A DNA stretch of 38,685 nt from Cyanobacteria bacterium CYA. GTDB taxonomy: Bacteria > Planctomycetota > Phycisphaerae > Phycisphaerales > UBA1924. The translations under genes and the position numbers were made by a program. Positions within the stretch are counted from its first letter, which is position 1, and every line of letters starts with the position of its first letter. The notes beneath the pieces are model-generated. The model was not told where the DNA came from, made no database searches, and saw only the letters and a program-made list of their open reading frames with translations. Location of the stretch: the NCBI GenBank assembly GCA_008363215.1, contig RHKP01000028.1, positions 1 to 38,685 of the forward strand, read 5' to 3'. Positions 25,074-34,600 of this stretch are shown here, piece by piece.

Positions 25074-26887
25074 GGATTCATCTCCTGCGGGTTGTCTTCA
25101 ACAGGCGGCTGCTCGGCCCGGAAATCGGGCAGACGCTCTTCCGTGATTTCGGGCAGGTCGTCGGGCGGGACGATCCAGCCGTCGCGTCCGATGCGCAGTT
25201 GCCCGCTCTGGAGCAGGTAGTTGAGCACGGCCACCTGGAGGTCGGACCGCGCCTGGTCGCGATTGTTGCGCGCGTTGTTCAGTTCGATTTCGGTGTCGAC
25301 GCGAGACTGCGGTTCGAGTTCGTCGGCCCGCGCAATCTGCTCCTCGAGCCGTCGCTCGTTGATGCCGACCTGCTGCTCAGCCAGCATGAGGCGGAAGCGG
25401 GCCAGTTCGATGTTGCGCAGCGCCTGCCGTGCCTCGACGATCACCGTGTCGCGCGTCTGCTCGTACGCACGCAACTGGCGCTCGTAACTGATGAGCGCCT
25501 GCCGCAGCCCGAGCCGCTCGATGCGCCGGTCCAGCGGCCAGCCGAAGGTCATGGCGGCGGCGTACTCGACTTCGTCCGGATCGAGCCCGAAGCCGCCCTC
25601 GTTCAGGTCGGGGTCGGTCGGCACGCCCACGTCGCCGGTCAGATTGAGGTCGGGCAGCAACTGGTTGCGTGCCACCTGCACGGCTCGCTTCTGGTCTTCA
25701 ACCGAATCACGCTGGTTCTGAAGGTCGAGGCGGTAGTTGAGGGCCGCCAAGGTGGCCTCTTCCAGCGTCGCATCGGGCTCGGGAAGGTTGAGCGTCATCT
25801 TGGCCACGCGGACCGGCTGCTCGATCGGAAGCCCGAGGCGGATGCGGAAGCGATCAAGTTGGAAGCGGAACGATTCCTCCTGGCTGGCCAGGCTGGATTG
25901 GGCGCTGAGAACCTGGCTGCGGGTCAGTTCTTCCTGGAAAGCGCGGAGTTGCCCGGCCTGCACGAGTGCGGCCGTCTGTTGCTGGAGCCCCTGGAGACCG
26001 GCGATCTGCTCGCGCTGATTCTCAATGCGCTGCATGGACGCGACCAGGTCAAAGTAGTCCGACGCGATGCCGACCAGCAGTTCTCGGCGGAAGCGTTCAA
26101 ACGTGCGGGCCGCGTACACCAGGTCGCGCTCGCTCTGGATCAGTGGTTCGCGCGCCACACGCCCGGCCCCGCGCAGCAGCGGGATGTCGGCCGAAAGCGC
26201 CATTTCGGACGACTGGCGATAGCGCCGCGTGGCGATGTCGCGCAGTTGCTCGGTGGCGTTCCAGACGATGCGTGCCTCGACCTCGCCGCCATACGGCAGG
26301 CGCTTGGTCGCGCGAAGCGTATTCACAATGTCCAGCGCGTGGTCAAACTCCCCGTCGTCACCGGCGCCCGAGGCACGCAATGATGAATCGGCAAAGAAAC
26401 GCGGGCCCCAGCGGTGCTGCTCAATCAGCAGGTTGATGGCCGCGAGAATGTAATCTTCCTCGGCGCGGCGGTACTCACGCGAATATTGCTGGGCCAAGCG
26501 GAAGGACTCGACCAGCGTGAGTTCGATGGCGTCGGCGTGCGCGGACTGATCGGTGTACGCCGCCAGCCGACTGCTCACGTCGCGGGCTTCGTCGGCCACG
26601 GTGTAGTGGAGGTCTGAGGCCGCCGGGTTGATGGTGTCGGGCGTGCGGTAGTCGTCGGGCGACGGTCGGGACTCGGAAAAAGGCAGATACTCAGAGCGCG
26701 GGACAACCGACTCGGCACCGAGCAAACGGGAGCGCTCTTCGAGCAGTTTCTGGGTGCGAGCGTCAACCTTGGAGAGGGAGCCTGCACACCCGGTCAGGAG
26801 CCCCAGAAGGGCCAGCGAAGAGCCCATGTTCAGGCGGCAGATCACCCGGGGAGGGGAGAGGTGGGAAGGGTGCGGGCCTGGGGGCAT
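25070..26887 (-). CDS. TolC-family outer membrane efflux protein, lipoprotein type
   Basis: TolC-family proteins form trimeric outer-membrane channels with a periplasmic coiled-coil barrel, serving efflux pumps or type I secretion. The 605-residue protein shows the two-fold repeated long helices rich in Gln, Arg and Glu (ILAAINLLIEQHRW, ERFRRELLVGIASDYFDLVASMQRIENQREQ in pieces, QTRDTVIVEARQALRNIELARFRL). It has a lipobox LTGC (Cys34 from the chosen start). The start at 26887 has GGAG 5 nt upstream; Met21 at 26827 gives a more standard signal peptide. It is longer than TolC itself because of an N-terminal region of about 100 residues. No pump or fusion-protein gene is adjacent. Confidence 0.88.
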   Translation of the reverse strand: MPPGPHPSHLSPPRVICRLNMGSSLALLGLLTGCAGSLSKVDARTQKLLEERSRLLGAESVVPRSEYLPFSESRPSPDDYRTPDTINPAASDLHYTVADEARDVSSRLAAYTDQSAHADAIELTLVESFRLAQQYSREYRRAEEDYILAAINLLIEQHRWGPRFFADSSLRASGAGDDGEFDHALDIVNTLRATKRLPYGGEVEARIVWNATEQLRDIATRRYRQSSEMALSADIPLLRGAGRVAREPLIQSERDLVYAARTFERFRRELLVGIASDYFDLVASMQRIENQREQIAGLQGLQQQTAALVQAGQLRAFQEELTRSQVLSAQSSLASQEESFRFQLDRFRIRLGLPIEQPVRVAKMTLNLPEPDATLEEATLAALNYRLDLQNQRDSVEDQKRAVQVARNQLLPDLNLTGDVGVPTDPDLNEGGFGLDPDEVEYAAAMTFGWPLDRRIERLGLRQALISYERQLRAYEQTRDTVIVEARQALRNIELARFRLMLAEQQVGINERRLEEQIARADELEPQSRVDTEIELNNARNNRDQARSDLQVAVLNYLLQSGQLRIGRDGWIVPPDDLPEITEERLPDFRAEQPPVEDNPQEMNP

Positions 26888-26936
26888 CGGATCTCCGACA
26901 AAGCGTCAAAGGACGAGGGTTGGAGTGTAGGACGCG

Positions 26937-26965
26937 TTGCCGAACAGGAAAGGGGCTCCTACTAT
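26937..26965 (+). promoter_or_regulatory. Probable promoter of the GH35-like gene
   Basis: TTGCCG (26937-26942), a 17-nt spacer and TACTAT (26960-26965) on the plus strand resemble a housekeeping promoter. Transcription would begin near 26972, leaving a leader of about 120 nt before the ATG at 27093. The region lies between the divergent TolC-like and GH35-like genes. Confidence 0.5.
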
Positions 26966-27092
26966 CTTGGTCCAAGCCGAACGCGATGTATTTACCCCCG
27001 AAATAAGTGGGAATCGCTGAACAATGGGACCGGTTGGCCAGAAACGGTGCGGGAACCGTTTGGGTGGTCAACGAACCAGGGAGCAACGCTGC

Positions 27093-29879
27093 ATGCCTTC
27101 CGTGACCTACGACGGACGGAGTTTCATGATCGACGGCCGTCGGATCTGGATCGTCAGTGCCAGCATTCCGTTCAGCGCCATACCGCGGTCAAGTTGGGAA
27201 GACCGAATCCACGCGGCCAAACTGGCGGGCTTCAACACGATTGAAGCGCCGGTGGTCTGGTCGCGGGTGGAGCCTCGCCCGGGGCAGTTTGATTTCTCAG
27301 GCGACGGGGACGTCAAGCACTTCGTACAACTGGTGTCCAAGGCGGGGATGTGGTGCATCCTGCGTCCGGGTCCGTACATCGGAGGCTCATGGGAACTGGG
27401 CGGGATTCCGGCGTGGATCCAGAGCAACCCCGACATGAAGTTGCGGGCGCCCAGCCAGCCGTTCCTCGAGGCGTGCAGTCGTTACATCAGCGCGCTGGCG
27501 CATCAGTTGAGCGACCTGCAGGTCACGGCGGCGGGCAAGGGCGGGCCGATTCTTCTGATCCAGGTGGAATCGCAGTGGGCGTGCAGCCACGACGACATGG
27601 CCGCGTCGTACCTGGGCGAGTTGAACCGCTACTTCCGCGAGTCGGGATTCAACGTGCCGACGATCAACGCCAACAACCTGTGGCAGGGAGTGGAGAGCGA
27701 GATCGACTGCTGGGTGGGCGAGAAGGAAATGCTCGCGACGATGCGCCAGTTGACGACGGTGCTGCCGGATCAGCCGCGGCTGGTGATCGATTTCGGGCCC
27801 AAGGCGCCGGGGCGCGTGGGCGAGCCGGCCGGGCAGGCGATCGACGCGCTGGTGGTGCAGCGAGAGATGGGGGAGATTCTGGCCGGGGGGGCGCAGTTCA
27901 ACCTGGTGCCGTTTGCGGCCGCGCAGGTGCCGGGTTTCTGGGGCGGGCAGTCGCACACGGGCAAAGCGCGCTTCTTGACGCCGCTGAGCGATCTGCACGC
28001 GCCGATCGACGTGCTCGGCAGGCCGACGGAGCGGTATCACGCGGTGCGTGCGGTGGCGACTTTTGCCTCGCAGTTCGGCAAGGTGTTTGCCCACTTCGAT
28101 CCGACGGGGCACAGCGTGGTGCTGGATCCGACGCATCCGGGGGGATCGAAGCAGGGACGGGCGGATTTTGGGCCCACGGTGGTACATCGTCGCGGGTCAC
28201 AGGGTTCGGTGGTGTTCATTTTCTCCGACGCGGAGCGCGGGACGAGCCGTTCGCGGGGGAGTTTGTCGCTGCTGCTGTCGGACGGGTCTCGCCTGCCGGT
28301 GGAGTTGAACGGTGGGTTGGTGCACTGGTGCGCGTTTGACATGCATCTGGCGGGGCGCTCGGTGCTGACGTATTCGAGTTTGTGCGTGCTGGGCATGTGC
28401 GGACAGGTGCTGGTGGTGTTCGGCGGGGCCGGGACGGTGGGACACGTGGCAATCAACGGCTCGCCGCTGGAAGTCGAGGTTCCGGGCGCCAGGACGCCGC
28501 TGGTGATCAAGCACGAGAATGTGCACATCGTGGTGGTGAGCGACGCGTTGCTGAACGAGACCTACATCGGGCAGGACGCGGTGTATGTCGGCGTGCAGTC
28601 GATCAGCGCGCAGGGTCAGGCGATCGCGACGGGAAAGTACACGCGGATCGCACCGGACGGGCAGGTGAGCACGGGGAGCAAGGGATCGAAGAAGGCACGG
28701 GTGAGCAAGTTGAACGTGGGCGCGTGGGAGGCCGCCCAGGCGATCAACCACGCCGATGGGACCAACCCGCGGTACGCGACGATTCCGGGTCCGGGCAAAC
28801 TGGCCGAACTGGGCGCGACCCAGGGGTACGGGTGGTATCGCGCGACGGCCAAGATGGGCAGCGCCAAGAAGGTGAAAGTCATGGCGCCGGGCAGCGAGGA
28901 TCGATTCCAGGTGATTGTCGACGGCGCTCCGGCCGGCGTGATGGGCGCAGGCCCCGGCGCCGAGCCGCAGTTGTCGCTGCCGATGAAGAAGGGCGACCGG
29001 ACCATCGTGGTGCTGGCCGACAACATGGGGCACGCGTGCGAGGGTTCGAACGTCGAGTGGCGCAAGGGGCTGTGCGGGGCGTTGTGGGAAGTGAGCCCGG
29101 TGAAACTGGGCAAGCCGAAACTGGTGGAAGGCGCGCCGATGCAGCCCCTGTCATTCCGTGCGCCGCTGTTCGGGATTCGCGATGACGATCAGACGCATCC
29201 GAAGCGTGCGTCGTGGACGATCGCCCATCGGCGGAAGACGCCGTTGTTCATGGTGATGGACGGCGTGCCGGCGCGGGGGCTGGTGCTTGTGAACGACGTG
29301 CCGGTGCGGTTCCTCGACGCGGGCGAGAGCGCGACGATTACGCTGGAGAGCGAGTCGCTCAAACGCGGCAACAACGTGCTGGAGTTTGCGCCGGTGCATG
29401 AGTTCGGCGACGAGGAAGCGGCCGAGCGCGTGGTGGCGCACGTGGCCGAGGAACTCGGCTCGTCGGTGAGTCTGTGGGAAGGCGTGGACGAACTGACGAG
29501 TCGGAGCGGGTGGGCGTTTGCCAAGTGGGAGCGTCCGGCGGACAGCGCGTATGGTCCGGCGCCCAAGGCCGGTGAATGGGCGGGGCCGACGTGGTGGCGC
29601 GTGACGTTTGACCGTTCCGACGCAGGCGACTCGGTGGTGCTGCACCTGTCGGGGCTGACGAAGGGATTCGTGTACGTGAATGATCGACCGGTGGGGCGGT
29701 ACTTTGTCGCCAACGCGGACGGGACTCCGGTGCCGCCGCAGGAGTCGCTGGTGCTGCACGCGTCGATGCTGGCTGACGGAGCCAATGATCTGGTGATCTT
29801 CGACGAGCACGGGGGCAACCCGGGCAAGTGCAGACTGACGCCGGAGCGGCCGGAGGATGCGATCTTCGCGGCGGGGTGA
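27093..29879 (+). CDS. Glycoside hydrolase family 35-like (beta-galactosidase-like) protein
   Basis: A 928-residue protein. Residues about 1-330 follow the GH35 TIM-barrel pattern: VTYDGRSFMIDGRRIWIVSASIPFSAIPRSSWEDRI in pieces, GFNTIEAPVVWSRVEPRPGQFDFSG, and RPGPYIGGSWELGGIPAWI. The proton-donor region LIQVESQWA carries Glu159. The second catalytic Glu normally sits in a motif like NxEFWxGW. Here the corresponding strand appears to read LVIDFGPK with Asp233, so catalysis may be altered. The long C-terminal part has beta-sandwich segments typical of GH35 (TWWRVTFDRSD, LSGLTKGFVYVNDRPVGRYF). AGGGAG lies 9 nt before ATG 27093. No signal peptide is visible, so it may be cytoplasmic. Confidence 0.82.
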   Translation: MPSVTYDGRSFMIDGRRIWIVSASIPFSAIPRSSWEDRIHAAKLAGFNTIEAPVVWSRVEPRPGQFDFSGDGDVKHFVQLVSKAGMWCILRPGPYIGGSWELGGIPAWIQSNPDMKLRAPSQPFLEACSRYISALAHQLSDLQVTAAGKGGPILLIQVESQWACSHDDMAASYLGELNRYFRESGFNVPTINANNLWQGVESEIDCWVGEKEMLATMRQLTTVLPDQPRLVIDFGPKAPGRVGEPAGQAIDALVVQREMGEILAGGAQFNLVPFAAAQVPGFWGGQSHTGKARFLTPLSDLHAPIDVLGRPTERYHAVRAVATFASQFGKVFAHFDPTGHSVVLDPTHPGGSKQGRADFGPTVVHRRGSQGSVVFIFSDAERGTSRSRGSLSLLLSDGSRLPVELNGGLVHWCAFDMHLAGRSVLTYSSLCVLGMCGQVLVVFGGAGTVGHVAINGSPLEVEVPGARTPLVIKHENVHIVVVSDALLNETYIGQDAVYVGVQSISAQGQAIATGKYTRIAPDGQVSTGSKGSKKARVSKLNVGAWEAAQAINHADGTNPRYATIPGPGKLAELGATQGYGWYRATAKMGSAKKVKVMAPGSEDRFQVIVDGAPAGVMGAGPGAEPQLSLPMKKGDRTIVVLADNMGHACEGSNVEWRKGLCGALWEVSPVKLGKPKLVEGAPMQPLSFRAPLFGIRDDDQTHPKRASWTIAHRRKTPLFMVMDGVPARGLVLVNDVPVRFLDAGESATITLESESLKRGNNVLEFAPVHEFGDEEAAERVVAHVAEELGSSVSLWEGVDELTSRSGWAFAKWERPADSAYGPAPKAGEWAGPTWWRVTFDRSDAGDSVVLHLSGLTKGFVYVNDRPVGRYFVANADGTPVPPQESLVLHASMLADGANDLVIFDEHGGNPGKCRLTPERPEDAIFAAG

Positions 29880-30069
29880 GATGAGACTTGAATCACAGCG
29901 GGCACAGTGAACACAGAGAGGGTTTTGAGATTCAGTGAGTTGAGATTTCGCAATCTGTAGTCTGTTGTTCTGCTGCGTTCCTGTCCTGCTGCTTTGTTGC
30001 GTTGCTGTTTTGCCTTGCTGTCTTCCTCTGTGCCCTCTGTACTCGGTGGTTGCAACGAAAGGAGTGCCC

Positions 30070-30615
30070 GTGGAAGCGTCTCTCTGGCAGCGGGCGGCGA
30101 GTTTTGCGGCAAGGGCGCACGCGGGCGGGCTGCGCAAGGACGGGCGCACGCCGTATGTTGCCCATCCCTTCCGCGTGGCCTTTACAGTGCGGCATGTCTT
30201 CGGGTGCGAGGATGAAATCGCCATCGCGGCGGCCCTGCTGCACGACACCATCGAGGACACCTCGGCCGATTATGACGAGATCGAAGAGTGCTTCGGGCGG
30301 GACGTGGCCGACTGCGTCAGTGCGCTGACCAAGTCCAAGGCCATGCGTGAGGATGAGCGCGAGATTGAGTACGACCAGCGCCTGGGTCGCGCGCCGTGGC
30401 AGGTGCGGCTGGTCAAACTGGCCGACGTGTACGACAACGCGATCGACCTGACCCCGCGGGACGCCAAGCACGTGCGCAAGTCGATCCGACGCTGTGAGCG
30501 TGCGAGCAGCCTGGCCGAGCAGGACAAGCACCGCCCCGAGGTGGCGCGGGCGCTGGCATGCGTGGCACAGGTGCGTGAGCAGCAGATCAGGGAACTGGGT
30601 GCCCTGGGGCTGTAG
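30070..30615 (+). CDS. HD-domain protein, MESH1/SpoT-hydrolase-like
   Basis: A 181-residue single-domain protein with metal-binding residues His32 (YVAHPFRVA), His58-Asp59 (LLHDTIEDT, with Glu62-Asp63) and a late aspartate in KLADVYDN. This HD plus ED arrangement is that of the (p)ppGpp hydrolase half of SpoT and of free-standing MESH1-type hydrolases. The size fits a small alarmone hydrolase of the cytoplasm, although other HD phosphohydrolases cannot be excluded. GTG 30070 is chosen because AAGGAG lies 5-6 nt upstream; GTG 30064 would overlap that site. The 190 bp before it are TG-rich and show no gene. Confidence 0.82.
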   Translation: MEASLWQRAASFAARAHAGGLRKDGRTPYVAHPFRVAFTVRHVFGCEDEIAIAAALLHDTIEDTSADYDEIEECFGRDVADCVSALTKSKAMREDEREIEYDQRLGRAPWQVRLVKLADVYDNAIDLTPRDAKHVRKSIRRCERASSLAEQDKHRPEVARALACVAQVREQQIRELGALGL

Positions 30616-30734
30616 AAGCGGCGCTTTTCCAACGGCGACATACGTACGCGGAGGATCCGGGGACGCGGAGAAGGCGGAGGCCGCGGAGAGGTCACAGGCG
30701 TGCTCGTACCGTGAGCCTGCCCGACAATCGTGCA

Positions 30735-30902
30735 CGTGTGCGGAAGTATTTGGCAGGGCCGCCGGACTTTCCGGCAGCGGTGCAGCATTCTTCGGCGGGG
30801 CTGCGGAACTCTTCGGCAGCGGTGCAGCACTCTTCGGCAGGGCTGCGGAACTCTTCGGCCGGGCCGCCCAGCTCTTCGGCCGCGGCAAAACACTCTCCGG
30901 CA
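30735..30902. repeat. 21-nt tandem repeat, eight units
   Basis: Eight consecutive 21-nt units alternate between two sub-types, one like GGGCTGCGGAACTCTTCGGC and one like GCGGTGCAGCACTCTTCGGC. The outer units are more diverged. Because the unit is seven codons long, plus-strand reading gives heptads such as RAAELFG and SGAALFG, and the minus strand gives AEEFRSP and AEECCTA. No start codon with a ribosome site precedes either frame. Confidence 0.8.
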
Positions 30903-31523
30903 TCGCGCAGGTATCGCGCGGCCACCCGTCTGGAACGCTGGAAACGCGGATACAGCTCTATATTCGGAACCCGGTCGGGACTGCCTGCAGAACCGGGCCT
31001 AGCACCGCCGGTCGCCGACTGAAGATCCCGCGGAGCGGCGTGCTTCTTGATACGAAGCCCCGCGATGTCGCTGGAGACCGTCGTCAGTTACACAATCATG
31101 TCCATGCTTCTGTTTTATCAGAGCCGTCTCTGGAGGCGGCGAGGATGGACAGGCCAGCGCCCGCGGCCGACACCGGGCAAGAGACTTCCGCCGGCGATGC
31201 CGTCCGCTGCGCTGCGGGCATCGCCGACGGGGAGATTGTATTGAAAGGCGGAGAACCCATCACCCGACTCTCATCTGACCTGGACCAGCGATGGGGTCAA
31301 GACCAATACGCGCCCCGCCGAGAACGGTTTCGGGATAGCCTCTAGTGCATCCACCCCCACCATTTGTGCTCCCTCACTAGGGGAAAGCACCGTCTCTTGC
31401 CGCCAAACTGGTCTACGTGGCGCGGTCCGCCTCGGCCGCGGTGACGGGTCGTCGGCTGGATTTGAAGACGGCAAGTTGTGGACCTCGTTCGACAAACCGC
31501 GTGCCCAGCACGGCGGGCGGGGT
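30903..31523. other. Long non-coding or unrecognised stretch before the CRISPR locus
   Basis: About 620 bp between the tandem repeat and the tracrRNA terminator. Open frames of up to about 80 codons exist on both strands, but none has a recognisable family or good start. A 9-bp inverted repeat (31193-31201 with 31217-31225) is present. The stretch could be a decayed gene or the left boundary of an acquired CRISPR-Cas segment. Confidence 0.4.
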
Positions 31524-31626
31524 AAAAACAAGAAACGCCCACTGGTGGGCGTTCGGGGTGCCCGAGGGCATGGCCCGGCGCGGATTTCCTTACCGTGATA
31601 ACGGAGAAGGGCCGCTCAAGTACACT
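31524..31626 (-). ncRNA. tracrRNA of the type II-C CRISPR system
   Basis: On the minus strand, positions 31626-31604 are complementary to the 3' 23 nt of the crRNA repeat, with one G-U wobble. Positions 31599-31592 pair with the repeat's first 8 nt, again with wobbles only. Between the two stems is an internal loop of 4 nt (tracrRNA) against 5 nt (crRNA), the known type II duplex geometry. Downstream comes a nexus-like AAGGAAAUCCG, then a short hairpin-prone GC segment. A perfect 8-bp terminator stem follows (31534-31541 with 31546-31553, tetraloop), and a U run ends near 31524. The transcript would be about 103 nt. It is divergent from cas9. Function as Cas9 guide scaffold and RNase III substrate is inferred from the family. 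Confidence 0.93.
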
Positions 31627-31632
31627 TGTGGT

Positions 31633-31660
31633 ATTCTACAGAAATCATGGAATCCGTCAA
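31633..31660 (-). promoter_or_regulatory. tracrRNA promoter inside the 5' end of cas9
   Basis: The minus strand reads TTGACG (31655-31660), a 16-nt spacer and TAGAAT (31633-31638), each one base from consensus. Transcription would begin about 7 nt downstream, near 31626, exactly where the anti-repeat starts. The -35 box overlaps cas9 codons 3-5, and the cas9 ATG (31647) lies between the two boxes. Confidence 0.85.
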
Positions 31661-34600
31661 GCACTCGTCAGGGAATCCCGTCCCTGCCCCCCTTGTTCTT
31701 GGGCTCGACATCGGCGTGGCTTCGGTCGGGTGGGCCGTTGTGCGCTTGCCAACCGGCGACTCGTCCGGCTCGGTCCTGGCCTTGGGCTCCCACCTGTTCG
31801 AGCCGGGGACTGCGGGCACCGACGCCGACCGCCAGCGCGGTGCGGATGAACCTCGCAACACCGCACGCCGCACGGCTCGGCTCACACGGCGTCAGATCTG
31901 GCGTCGCGCTCGGCGGAAACGCAAGTTGCTCCTGCTCCTGCAAGAGCATGATCTGTTGCCGCGTTCCACGCCTGCATTGCGCACGCCCGCGGAGATCGAC
32001 CAGTATCTCAAGAGCGTCGATGCGGCGCTGCGCCCAAAGTGGGCCAAGACGCACGAGGATCAGCAGCGGTGGCCGTACCTAATTCGCGCGGCGGCGGCCA
32101 CTGAACCCGTGGAACGGCACGAACTTGGCCGAGCGATCTACCACCTCGCGCAGCGGCGCGGCTTCCTGTCCAACCGGCGGGCGGACGCGGGGCGACGAGA
32201 TGAAGACCAAAGCGAGATGAAGAGGGAGATTGGCGAGCTGGCGGATCGCATCGCGGCCCACGACCCGCCGACGCTTGGCGCTCTGCTCGGTTCGCTCGAC
32301 CCTGACCAGGAGCGGCTGCGTGCCCGCTGGACGAGCCGCGCCATGTACGTGGACGAGTTCAACGCGATCTGGTTGCGGCAGGCTGCCGATCACGGGCTGA
32401 GCGAGGAGGCCCGCGAAGAAGTATTCGAGGCGGTCTTCTGGCAACGGCCGCTCAAGAGCCAGAAGAATCTCGTCGGCCGTTGCAGTTTGGAGCCGGGCGA
32501 GCGCCGCGCGCCGTTGGCCCACCGCAGGGCGCAGCGCTTCCGCGTACTTCAGGCAGTGAACAATTTGACGGTGGCCGCTGAAGGCGAACTTCCCCGCCCG
32601 CTGACGGACGAGGAGCGCGCCACTTTGCTTGACGCGCTCTGCCGAAAGGGCGATCACACGTGGGCAGCGGCGCGCCGCGCCTGCGGCCTTGGACGGGCGG
32701 CCCACTTCAACCTCGAAGACGGCGGCGACCCCAAACTCATCGGGCACCGCACCGATGCGAAACTCATCGATGTCTTCGGCCCGGCGTTCGATCGACTCAG
32801 CGAGGACGACCGGGACCGCGTCGTGGAAGACCTGCGTTCGTTTCGCCTGCCCGAAGCGCTCGAACGGCGCGGCCGCTCGCGATGGGGCCTCAGCAACGAA
32901 CAAGCGATCGCGTTTGCGGGGATCGAGTTGGAGGAGGCCTACGCCTCCCTCAGCCTCAAGGCGATGCGGCGGCTGCTTCCCGCCATGGAACGGGGCGTTC
33001 CTTATGCGACGGCGCGGCGTGAGTTGTATCCCGAGTCGTTTGCTTCGTCCGAGCCGCACGACCTGCTCCCGCCGGTGGCCGCGTCGATGCCGGAACTGCG
33101 CAACCCAGCCGTCGCGCGGGCCCTGACCGAAGTCCGCAAGGTTGTCAACGAAGTGGTCCGACGCTACGGCACGCCCGATCAGGTCCGTATCGAACTGGCC
33201 CGCGACGTCAAGAACCCGCGTTCCCTGCGTGAGCGTCTCAGCCGGCAAAACCGCGAGCGTCAGCGCGAGCGCGACGATGCGAAAGCCCGCATCCTGAAGG
33301 AGATGGGCTACCAGAACCCTTCGCGTGACGACGTCGATCGCGTGCTGCTGGCCGATGAGTGCGGCTGGCGCTGCCCGTACACGGACCGGCAGATCGAATG
33401 GAGCACGCTGCTCGGACCGCAATCGCAGTTTGACGTCGAGCACATTTGGCCGCGGTCGCGCTCGCTCGATGATAGTTTCGTGAACAAGACCCTGTGCTAC
33501 CACGAGGAAAACCGCGCTCGCAAGCGCGGGCGCACGCCCTTCGAGGCCTACAGCGGTGACCGTGAAGCGTGGAACGCGATGCTGGCGAGGGTGGCACGGT
33601 TCAAGGGCGATCTGCGCACGCGCCGCGAGAAGATGCGGCGTTTCATGGCAGAGTCGATCGATGCCGATTTCACGAATCGGCACCTGTCGGATGCACGCTA
33701 CATCGGCAGCGCGGCGGCCGATTACCTTGGCGCGCTCTACGGCGGGCAGGTTGATGCAAACGGGATCCGGCGGGTCTACATCCGAACCGGCGGTCTGACC
33801 GCCTGGCTGCGCACGGGCTGGGGGCTTGCCGATCTGCTCGGCTCGAACGAGGACGGGAGCAAGAGCCGCGACGATCACCGCCACCACGCCATCGACGCGC
33901 TGGTGGTCGCGCTGACCGACGAGCGGTCCGTGCAGCAGTTGGCCCGGGCCGCTGAAGCCGCCGACGCACGTTGGGCGCGGCGGGCCTTTGACACCGTCGA
34001 TGAGCCCTGGCCGGGCTTCCTGCGCGAAGTCGGTGAGAAGATCCAGTCGGTTGTTGTCTCGCATCGGCAGAGTCGCCGCGTGAGCGGGCCTCTGCACAAT
34101 GAAACCATCTACAGCCAACCGATCAACGGACGGCACCGCGTGAGCAAGGAGTTGCAGAGCCTCACACCGGCGGAAATCCGCGACGGGCGCGTTGTGGACA
34201 AGCGAGCCCTCCGCGCCATTGTGGATAAGTTGGCGTCCGCCGGACTCGACTCGCCGACGCCGCAGCAACTGAGCAAGTTCTTCGCCGATCCGGCCAGCGC
34301 TCCGATGGTGCGCGGGCACGGCGGGAAGCCTGTTCGCCTCCGCAGGGTCCGCGTTGAGGTCGGCGGCCAAAAGGCAGCGATAGGCCGCGAGGCGGCGGTC
34401 CGGCATGTGGAAACCGCCAGCAACCACCACACAGTGGTCTGGGGCGTGTGCGGCGCCGACGGCAGCGAAGAACGCTGGGAGGATCAGCCCGTGACACTGA
34501 TGGAAGCGTACGGGCGCGTCGCGGAGGGCAAGCCCGTTGTCTGCCGCGATGGGGGGCCCAACCGGCGGTTCCAGTTCTCGCTGGTCATCGGAGAGCACGT

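Noticed and set aside
29880..30063. TG-rich stretch before the HD-domain gene as a small RNA or leader peptide
   Set aside because: It is low-complexity and shows no stem, promoter or terminator that I can support.
30616..31523. A gene or transposase remnant upstream of the CRISPR locus
   Set aside because: Short frames exist but none has family motifs, terminal inverted repeats or a ribosome site.
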